A stretch of 64,000 nucleotides of DNA from Pinus tabuliformis (lineage: Eukaryota; Streptophyta; Pinopsida; Pinales; Pinaceae), in contig CM062814.1 in the NCBI GenBank assembly GCA_031772625.1, forward strand, positions 367,979,781 to 368,043,780. The letters are read 5' to 3'. Position numbers and translations under genes: made by a program. Positions 55,580 to 64,000 of this stretch are shown one piece after another; position 1 is the first letter of the stretch; each line of letters starts with the position of its first letter. The notes under the pieces were generated by a model. It saw only the letters and a list, made by a program, of their open reading frames with translations. It did no database searches and was not told the origin of the DNA.

Positions 55580-58500
55580 ATGCCAGGTGACATCGAGCTT
55601 GATTTCATATTCGTTTCTTCTTTTAAAGACAAAATGGGTCACCCGACTCCTAAAGCTTCTCAAGGCACCTCGGGAAGTGGAGCATGGGAGGCTGATCTAG
55701 AAGAACAACCACTTATCTTTGGAGACACTATTTGCAACATAAGTAAAACAACCAGAGTCTCCTGGTATACGATCTACAAGGAATTTTCCAATAAGGATCT
55801 TCCAAAAACACAGTAAGCCTTCCAGGTATATATCAACGTCAAGAAGTCAAAATTACATAAAGTAGCAACACATCCACTAGTATTCTTGTGCACAGAAACC
55901 ATAGAATGGATCTTGCAGTGTACAAGTACACATGACTGGATGATTAGCCATCATGAAGGGGAACCCATAGCCACCATCTCTTTAATAACCATCATCTCCT
56001 ACTACAGATTTTCTAAGAAGTGGTAGATTTTTAACACCAAGTGGCTTGTTGGGTTCACAATCCCAACGAAAGACGTCTTGAGGGATTGGTAGCAAGAACC
56101 CACAAAATTCCGGGTTTGGAAAAACCAAGCTTACAAGACATAGGGGCTACGCAAAGTATATCAGTTAATCATTGTGATGATGTACCGATTATATGGCAAG
56201 TTAGACTATGGTGTCTTTTTTGGCACATGGGTTCCTCTCATGTATGCAGTCACCACTCAAGGGACTATTTTTATTTGGGAAAGCATCCCCTCATCATCTT
56301 TGAGGACAAACATAACCACTGCCCAAATCCCACCCATTAGGTAGCCCGTAGAATTTTATATGTCACCATACCTCGTTGATGTTGTTTGTTCGAGTTCTAC
56401 TTCAAGCACTAGAGTTGTAATTGGGACGCATCAGCAGCCCAACCCATTCACTGCCACTACAAAGTCTTATGGGAGACAACTTATAGAAGCATGTTGGATG
56501 TAATATCTAAAACATTCCTTATCCCATTATACCAGCTACTGTTCGGGGAGGAACCGCCTTGCATGTCATAGAGAACCATGAAGACCATGGTCAAATTAGC
56601 TCATTGATTCCCCATTGATGAAGGAACAATCGTTAGAGTTTTTGGTACTCATAAAGCTTCTCATGCTCTTCCCAAGTTCATCATGGATAGGACACTTCTG
56701 CAAGAAGTCTATTACCGAATGATGCAGGGTTTCTAGAAGGTTTTAAACAAAGGCAAGAAGAAACTATGGCCACCTTTCCCTCTCGCTATTGGGGCGTACA
56801 TGGTAGAAAACTTCAAACAGGTAGAACCAAAAGCTAAAAAAATGGATGGGAGCCATTTCGTGACCCTGAATTACTGAACATGTGATCCCGAGAAAGTCAT
56901 AGCTTCCCATTGTAAGAAGGTGAAATTCATTTGGTCTTACGCCCACACCACGAACGACCTCGAGGATGGGATTAAGAATTGGTATAACTCCACAAGGGAA
57001 GTCAACCTGAGTGAGCAACAGGTCTTAGAAGATGAGCTCCTCGATGATTTCCTGGAGGACATAAGCCTCAGAGAAAGAGCTTCAATCATGAAGAAACAAT
57101 GGTATGAAACACCAAAGAGAGCTAAGGAATTAGGGAAGTGCAAAGGAAAGGAGGTCGAAGACCCCCTAAGTGACATCAAGGAATAAGAAGTTATGCTCAT
57201 ATAAAGAAATTCCAAGTTGGAAAGAAAGAAGCGAGAACTAAAGAGGCAAAGAGAACTGGAAAGCAAAGAATCACAAGAATACAGTGACCAAAGCTAGAAT
57301 GAAAAAATGAGAAAACAAGCGGAAGAGAAAAGGCATCAGGAAAAAGGAAAGAAATCACAAGAACAGATAGAGAGGAAAAAGCAAGAAGAAGCTAAAAATA
57401 ATAAACAAGTAGAAGAAGCTGAGAAGAGAAAACAAGAGGAACACAAAAGGTTAGAACAAGAACTGAAGAACATGGAAGAGGAACTAGAAAGGAAACAGGG
57501 AATAGTAGAAGGAGAAAAGAGGCAATAGGAAGAAGAGCTTAGGATAAGCAAGGAAAAGGAAGCTGAGAAAAATGAATAAGGGGAGACAAGCAAAGCAGTT
57601 GACTTTGGCTTACGAAAAGCTGAGCTTTCTCCGTTGGATGTAGCTCTTGCTACTCCCCTCACTGGTGGACAGCTTCCCCTCCAAGTGTTGGGCATCTCAG
57701 AAGATCAAGACAAGGAGGTTTTAGATCTAACTAAAATCATATTTGATGAAGTAAACCTTAAAATTATCAAGGATAGGAAGAAATCTTGTAGTAGGAACCT
57801 AGCCAACCCATTGTCAGTAACTACGGCAACAGATGTCGTGCCCAATATCACAACAAATCCTCAAATGATCACCTCCGTCAGAACAACATTCATGATTGCC
57901 ACAAAATACAATGTAGCCGAGATGAGTAAATAGATTATAGACTTGCAAAACAATATGCATCCAAGAAAAGGGCCACCATTGCAGAACAAGGGAAGAAAAG
58001 GATGGAGGAGGAAAACACGACATTCTGCTTATTACACACAAGCTTAGTAGAATTCCAAGCGGTAATCACATCAGAAATAGAGATCCCGGGGGAGAATATG
58101 GTGGTAGTGTATGAAGAAATGGCAAAAATTCACCACACTATAGCACCCATCATGTCCATTCAAACTCACTCAAAAAAGAGGGTCACCATTCTCAAAGAAG
58201 CCATGACCACTTTTGATAAAATACATGAATGGTCTAAAAAGTACCCTGAAGCCTCGATAATGGTCCCCAGGAAAGATTGGATCGCTATGCAAAATACTAC
58301 TGTCCAACTTTATATCAAATTTTAGTCAAGAGAAAAATTGGCCAAAGATGTGGAGAGGGTGCTGGTCTCCTACAGACAGTTGTTTAGCAGTTTGGAATCA
58401 GTGATCCAACTACATGGGGCCCCCTATATAGAAGAGATTGGACAGGTAAAAAATCAGGAGGAGATCAACAATGAAGTACAGGCATTTGTAGAGACATATA

Positions 58501-58733
58501 GACAAGAAGCCCACACAGGAGATATGTCGATCTCAAGAGAAAATATCAAGCACTACGTAGTAGACCTGGTGAGGCTCTACACCATGTTGGGTACCTTGAA
58601 TAATCGTATACATGCCAAACGGAACACCATCCTCCCAGATGCACTTGAGTGCTTACACCAACATGATGAAGTCCAGCCACAAATCTCTCCCATTGTGGCA
58701 GAATACAACATATGGCGCACTTACCTGACATAA
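55580..58733 (+). pseudogene. Internal coding region of giant LTR copy 2, unknown product with coiled coil
   Basis: Coding blocks begin MPGDIELDFIFVSSF and include EFYMSPYLVDVV (about 56345-56385) and HALPKFIMD (about 56670-56700). A KNWYNSTREVNLSEQQ helical part (about 56970-57030) is followed by a long Glu/Lys/Gln/Arg coiled coil (about 57220-57580) and a helical C-terminal part (about 58000-58733). The same order is visible in 11284-14290, so the two relics descend from one ORF of roughly 1000 codons. No gag, protease or polymerase motif is seen. It may correspond to the extra ORFs known in Tat/Ogre-type elements, but I cannot name the family. Multiply broken. Confidence 0.5.
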
Positions 58734-58739
58734 AATATT

Positions 58740-59664
58740 GGGCTAAACATTTTAGAACTTGCCATCTGTAGATTAGTCAATTAGGATAGTAGTCATTTTT
58801 GTGACATTGTGTGCTACAATAGCACAAAATTCCTTGTGAACATGAAAGTTCATGTACAATTCCAAGAGTCATATGTTAGATGAAAGGTCATGAGGTAGCC
58901 CAAGAGTCAAGGGTATACCAAGGGTCACTCTTATCCTATAAATGTAACCTCATGCCCCATTTGTAACAGCGTTTTGGCTGAGGACTATTTTGGAGATACA
59001 TATATATATATATTATTTGAGAGAATTGATGTCCTTCTAATTAATACAAGAGTTGATTGTACGTCTTCACTATTGAATTCTTCAAATTTCTATGTGATGG
59101 TGCCATGAGTATTTCCCTCACTTGATAGATCGAATGTTGCTGAAATCTATTTGATAAGTAGCCTCCTCACATTTTGTTTGATACTTTAAATCTGGTTTTG
59201 CTACATATGAATGGTATTTGGCTTACTAACTCTATGCTCGTGTCAGTGAACTATTTCTTTCGGTATTAGTAATAATATGTCTTGACTGTACAATTATGTA
59301 CACTTATAAATGGTTGATTGTTTTGTACTAATTTGCAATCATTAAGCATTATTCATCTAGTATACATAAGCCTTATCTAAAGTCTTGCTAACAGTAACTT
59401 TATAGAAGATTGTGTTGTTTACATTTTAGCCATTCATGGTATATATGGTACATGATATTTGTCAATTATTCTCTTGTGTTTATTAAAGCTCATACATTCA
59501 ATTACGTACATATCCCACCTTCGTGAGAAGCTAGATCTACAAAAATGAATGATAGTTGGGCCTACATACCGAAAGTGATCTCCAGCACACACAGTGCAGG
59601 CTCTAGTTGGGAACCTACACCAGAGAGATCCCCTTGACCGGTGGTGTAAAATTCCATCCCATCA
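58740..59664 (+). promoter_or_regulatory. 3' portion of giant LTR copy 2 with promoter-like segment
   Basis: Sequence after the coding remnant matches 14291-15360. A TATA-like CCTATAAATG lies near 58936-58945, followed by about 720 bp to the CATCA end. This is where the element's genomic RNA would be expected to start. Confidence 0.45.
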
Positions 59665-59670
59665 ATAGAT

Positions 59671-59688
59671 TTGGCGCTAGAAGGAGGG
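59671..59688 (+). other. Primer-binding-site-like sequence
   Basis: TTGGCGCTAGAAGGAGGG starts with TGG, as expected for the complement of a tRNA CCA end, and lies 6 bp after the CATCA end of the giant block. I recognise this kind of sequence from plant Ty3/gypsy elements but cannot name the tRNA with confidence. Confidence 0.6.
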
Positions 59689-59690
59689 CA

Positions 59691-61300
59691 ATGGAAAGGA
59701 CTAGAATCACTCCTCACACAAAGACTTCCCATCAAGGAAGTAACCAACCTCTGCCTCCCATGCCCCGTGAGATACGATATAATCCTCCTTTCGGGCCACC
59801 CTTCAAGAAACCACTCCAGGAAGAATCCCATATTCCCATCCTTGAATACACCCCCGGAGGAGAGGAACACCCTATGTACGAAGTCACTAATGAACAACTC
59901 AAGGCTCTGCACCCTATCACAGGCCAATTCGCAAGGGTTCTAAGATGTATTCCCACGACCAACTCCCTAGCCAACTCTCACACCTCCAACCTTCAACATA
60001 CATGTCAAGGCGTCCTAGTTAACTCCATATCACAGTTAATCAGCCTAGACTTGAATGACTACGTAGACGTTGTTGAAACACTATCCATCAAAGGATTGGA
60101 AAGATAGCCTAAATACGAAGAAGGGAAGCCTAAGAATACCTTTACTATCGAGAATAACCAGATACATAGAGAGGAAATACACAGGAACAATGGACGAATC
60201 ACTGAGGAAACCCCCATTACCAATCAACCTCTCATCGAGGGCACTCATGGGATCTTGGGACAAGGAGTCAGGGACTACCTTAGATACCACATAAACTTCT
60301 ATAAAAAGTAGTGTCTCCTGATAAATCTAATAAACATTTGGAATGTGAGAAACACTATAGATCTAGGACACCTAAGAGTGCCTAGAAGAGAAGGTAGGTG
60401 CCCCCCTCACACCAGTGGGAGGTTAGGCATAGACAATGAATGAGAAGTAAATGATCGTTGCCTCCTTTTCAACCCTAGAGCAAATCGTTGTCCCCTGCCA
60501 CTGGCCTGGATGGCTCAATCCCCTTTAAACCTTAGAGTCTACTTCATGATATGCCTCACCATTCTAAGAAGCACCTCCCAAAGTTCGACCCGGAGAAAGG
60601 GACCTCAACAGATGACCACATTAGCAATTTCTACTTGGCTTTGCAAATGATGAAGGTCCAGTTTGACGATGTAGCATGTTGCTTACTCCCACACACCCTT
60701 GAAAATAAAGCGGCCACTTGGTATCGGGCGCTGCTTGTCGCCTCCATCCGAATGTGGGATGAGTTCCGGAAATCCTTTCTGGACAAATTTTTAGAAGATA
60801 AGACACCTTACATGCTCTTCACTGAGCTTAGCACGCTGAAATGCCATAAGAAGGAGAAGGTAAAAGATTTTAATCAACATGTGACCGTTATTCGGAATAA
60901 ATCCCCATGGATGTAGCCCTTGATGATTACATCACGATTGATTATTACACAAGGGCCCTGCCATCAGACATTGTCGTGTTTGTTAAGCACGAAGCAAAAC
61001 TCACTTTGGTAGAGAATTTTGCCACTACACTCGAGGTCAAGAAGGATCTTCTTTCAATTCATGCCTTGGAACAATGAGTTGCGAGAAGACGCAAAGTCCT
61101 CTAGTAAGAAAAACCAGGCCTCCTAAAGTAAAACGACGGATAAGGATAGAGACTCCTTCGATTTCGAAGGATTGACTGAATCTCTAAAGCAGCTAACTAA
61201 CGAAGTATCCGAGCTAAAGCAAAGAACCAGTGATACTTCGAGAGGGTCCAATCCTGCTAAGCCTTTCTTCTAGAAGGCCAATAGTCTTTGCCCAAAAGTC
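59691..61300 (+). pseudogene. gag: Gag region of the Tat-like element
   Basis: An N-terminal Pro-rich part (MERTRITPHTKTSHQG onward) leads to the retrotransposon gag core at about 60560-60960: HLPKFDPEKGTSTDDHISNF, LPHTLENKAATWYRALL and WDEFRKSFLDKFLEDKTPY. This core is characteristic of plant Ty3/gypsy gag (Retrotrans_gag type). The region after 61000 is Lys/Ser-rich. It would form the particle shell and bind the element RNA. Fossil copy with several breaks. Confidence 0.8.
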
Positions 61301-62049
61301 TCACAAAATCCCATCTCAACCTTCAACATGGAGGAGTTAGGTAAAGATAACTTCTACACTTTCCATCAGACCTTACACTTCAAAAAAATGTGCTCACAAT
61401 GGCTCCATAATATGACCACCATTTTTACCCAATTGTTAGAAGACCAGGCCATCAAGGAAGCAGAAGAGGAAACTGATGGGTTGGGAGAAGATGATGCTCC
61501 CCTTAGTGATGATTCCCTATCCGCTATGTTAACTTTCGAGGTCATCCGGGGACGATACGTGTGCACTACACAAGAAGCATTTGTCAAGGAGACTCTCCAA
61601 AAGCCCCCCAAAAGTTAAAGTCTCATGAATAAAGGCACTATAGTAGACCCTTGGAAGACAAGAAAAGGGCTTCATTGTGTAGGATCTTACCCCCGACCGA
61701 TACCCCCCAACCGTCTTCCTCCTCACTTAGAGGAATAGATGATCTATGCCCAAAATTAATGATGTATGCCTAAAAAAATCACCAACCAACATGAAAAGAG
61801 ACTATTGCACACCTAAGAATGCATCCAAAGGGGTTACCACTAAAACCACAACGGAAACACTGCACATAATGCCAGAATCTTCATTCATGCATTTAGATTA
61901 CAATATCATTAAATATTTGAAGAAAACACCAGCTAATATCTCATTATTTGAGTTGTGCAAATTGACTACTCAACCCGAGCTAATAGCCAAAGCCTTCACT
62001 TTCTCACTTGCCCATGTTAAGCCCATTGCGTCAAACAAGGGAAACTTTG

Positions 62050-62420
62050 TAGGCGATACCCAGTTGTGGTTGACCTCCAAGCTATAGTAAATTCTGCAAA
62101 CACCAACTCGAGAGGCTCAACTCCCCCATTCCTCTTACCCTTCAAAATGTTTAATTTCAATGTCCACAATTTCCTCATCGATTCCGACGCGTCAACCAAC
62201 GTTATGCCCTAGTCGTTTCGCAAGAAGCTGAATATTCAACCAGAAAAAAGCGACACCAAAATTATCCAACTTGACAGGTCTGAAGTCCCTCCCATAAGAG
62301 AATTAAATAATGTCATCATTTGGTTATCTTTTGATTCCTGAGTGCACTAGTGTATCGACATAATTTTCTTGGACATCTCAGAAGCCTACGTTCTTATTCT
62401 CAGTAGAGATTGATCTTGCA
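62050..62420 (+). pseudogene. pol: Aspartic protease remnant of the Tat-like element
   Basis: A block reading FNVHNFLIDSDASTNVMP (about 62150-62210) is the active-site region of a retropepsin, with the usual spacing after gag. Homology then fades and the region ends before the minus-strand LTR at 62709. Confidence 0.65.
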
Positions 62421-62708
62421 AGCTTCAAGGCTACTTCACCATAGATTGGTCTCATTTGTTGCTACCTTACAAAGGAAGGAATAACCAGATCAGGGTAAAT
62501 AGCAAACCTTGTATGAAGCATACTGTAACCAACCTTGAAAATTCTAATGAGCCAATCAGTTGTGTGCAACAAGATTTGCGAGTATGCCTCCTTGAATCTT
62601 GGTGGCCTGGGTGCAGGCGATATGGTCAAATGGCTGAAGCCTGATATAATTTCTTCAATTTCTGGCTGAATTCCTCTTTCTGCTTCAATAGGTGTATTAG
62701 TTATCTAA

Positions 62709-63697
62709 TGTTAGACTGACCATCTCATGAGGTTTTCCTCTTATCACCCCAACCCTTGTTATCGGGCACAAATCATCTCATAGGCCTATTTTCTTCTATC
62801 GGGATTATAATCCCATAGGAACTATAAGGATCCAAAGGAACGAAAATACACTATCGGTGGGTTTTGCAAGGGAAATAATCCACACAAAGGAATACACTAT
62901 TGGCAATTGCTATCGCTCCCAATTATCGGTGCTATGGAGGTCCGACTTGACATCACTATCACTATCGATGATTGATGATGGCCTCTTTAATATAGATCTG
63001 CCTCCCCACTAAACTTCTGATGTGATAGTCTTATGGATCCGATAGACTATCCAATCACTCCTATATTATTTCAGATCTGGAAGTCACACTTCATACGTCG
63101 GTGCTTCTAAAGGCTAGTCTCTCCCCACACCAACACAATGATGTGATAAAGGGTTCATACCTGAGGAAGTTATAGTCCACATGTGATAATATTTCAGGTC
63201 CGGAACTCTGTTCAGGCTAAGTAATTTCATGATTTCCTGTGTAAAAGAGAGCTTTGCCTCAGAACTATATTAAGCAAATAAATAAGCCAAACTCACCAAT
63301 ATGAAGGAAAACCGGTTAAAGGCTTCAACTATTGTGTTAATTGGAAATTTTAGGCGAAATAACTGATATAAAACTAAAAAGAAAAGAATTGAACTGATAC
63401 ACACATAAAAATAACAGTTTAGCAGAGAATTGTCAATCAGATGCACAGAAAGAGTTTTTGCAAATGATAATGCTTCCGTCTCCCTCTAACTCAAAGCTTC
63501 CCTTTATTTCATTTTATAAATAATAGATAAGCCCTCTTGTTCCTATCCATACAAAAGCATGCCTGTTACATCAATTTAAAGCATGCATAAAGCTTGTTAC
63601 AACTTATCCATAAGCGATTATTACAACATGATTTATTTTTAATTCTATCCTTATCTTAAACTAAAAAAACATGGAAATTGCTGGCTAAAGGACCGCA
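62709..63697 (-). repeat. Probable 3' LTR of a minus-strand Ty3/gypsy element
   Basis: On the minus strand the sequence runs TGCGGTCCTTTAGCC (from 63697) to GGTCAGTCTAACA (62709). It is preceded by a purine tract GGTAAAGGAG and by an integrase fragment. A TATA-like TTATAAAATG lies near 63518-63527. The other end is outside the window, so TG...CA boundaries and target duplication (TCTAA on this side) are unconfirmed. Confidence 0.45.
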
Positions 63698-64000
63698 CTC
63701 CTTTACCTGTAGATCTTGATGTTGCTATCCTGCAGTTGCTGTTTCACTTGTTCATGTATTGCTTGCATTTCTGAAGAAAAATCTTCACTCTCTACACTTC
63801 TCATCTCGTCTTTTCCCAAGTTTCTTAACTCAGATACTTCACTTGGATGCATTCCATAAACAATATGGAATGGACTCTATCCTGTACTCTTGTTAGGTGA
63901 GTCATTATATGCATATTCAGCTTATGCTAACACTTGATCCCATTGCTTTGGATGTTTTGCAGTAAGGCTCCTTAAAAGATTGCCTAAACTCTTGTTCACA
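63698..64000 (-). pseudogene. pol: Integrase C-terminal fragment, minus-strand Ty3/gypsy (chromovirus-like)
   Basis: The minus strand reads VNKSLGNLLRSLTAKHPKQW, AEYAYNDSPNKSTG and SPFHIVYGMHPSEVSEL. This is the end of the integrase core of plant chromoviruses of the Tekay/Reina kind. It then passes quickly into the purine tract and LTR, so the usual integrase tail and chromodomain are not seen. The element extends beyond the window. Confidence 0.75.

Larger units (their letters stand above)
54320..59664 (+). repeat. Giant LTR-like block (5.3 kb) with internal coding region, copy 2
   Basis: It starts TGTTGTAGT and ends CATCA, and is followed within 6 bp by TTGGCGCTAGAAGGAGGG and then gag, as a 5' LTR would be. 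It is homologous over its whole length to 9634-15360, while the left flanks of the two copies are unrelated. Parts in order: GCGAC-rich upstream region with a TATA-like box, a coding region of about 3.1 kb, a second promoter-like segment, and the end. The alternative is two abutting elements, with the ORF as 3' internal region and only the last kilobase as LTR. Confidence 0.6.
59665..62700 (+). mobile_element. Internal region of a Tat-like Ty3/gypsy element: gag and protease, then truncated
   Basis: After the primer site come a gag N-terminal part, the capsid-like core and a retropepsin remnant, ending near 62700 where a minus-strand LTR begins. Reverse transcriptase and integrase are absent, presumably cut off by the later insertion or by deletion. 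About ten breaks overall. Confidence 0.7.

Noticed and set aside
1-64000. tRNA, rRNA, CRISPR, operon or bacterial-type signals
   Set aside because: Nothing found: the direct repeats are retroelement arrays with no spacer structure, no cloverleaf candidates were seen, and the sequence is plant nuclear in character.

Overview
The window looks like intergenic DNA from a large, repeat-packed seed-plant nuclear genome. I favour a gymnosperm but cannot prove it. Nearly everything recognisable is a retrotransposon or a gene relic: Ty3/gypsy elements of the Athila-like, Tat-like and chromovirus groups, a small non-autonomous LTR element, a LINE-type ORF1 relic, a hAT-like DNA transposon, and fragments of a PPR gene and a laccase gene. 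I see no intact host gene, no tRNA or rRNA gene and no CRISPR array. The elements are nested and degraded, with LTR divergences from about 4% to more than 10% by eye, so this is old, slowly decaying repeat DNA.

Layout. 1-8046: 3' part of an old Athila-like element (pol, post-pol ORF, 3' LTR at 6707-8046). 8047-9633: unassigned repeat-like DNA. 9634-15360: a free-standing 5.7 kb block that looks like one very long LTR with coding sequence inside it. 15361-19712: AT-rich DNA with a PPR pseudogene, a DUF4283/zinc-knuckle LINE-type ORF1 relic and a laccase pseudogene. 19713-24040: a minus-strand non-autonomous LTR element with short LTRs, a tRNA-Met primer site and matching ATTGG target duplications; a solo LTR (22911-23357, CCAGG duplications) is nested in it. 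24619-42347: an Athila-like element with 2.0 kb LTRs. A chromovirus derivative (27938-30696, GAAAA duplications) interrupts its gag and a hAT-like transposon (34281-36325, CTCAAAGC duplications) interrupts its integrase region. 42350-46511: an unrelated LTR, then two LTRs of the Athila-like family joined head to head at their primer sites. 46512-about 52320: a third copy arranged as 3' internal region, LTR, gag and protease, then truncated. 52320-54319: AT-rich DNA that shares a repeat with the DNA left of the Athila block. 54320-about 62700: a second copy of the giant LTR (5.3 kb), followed by a primer site, gag and protease. 62709-64000: a minus-strand Ty3/gypsy end (integrase fragment plus about 1 kb LTR).

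The most unusual signals are: (a) the two giant LTR-like blocks sharing exact outer boundaries and an internal coding region; (b) the palindromic LTR-LTR junction at 44477-44496; (c) a 115-bp tandem array inside the 2 kb LTR family that varies from 3 to 6 copies within one locus; (d) a 419-codon open frame with three 41-residue repeats in the compact nested chromovirus derivative; and (e) lineage-specific short motifs amplified in the LTR and UTR regions of three elements.
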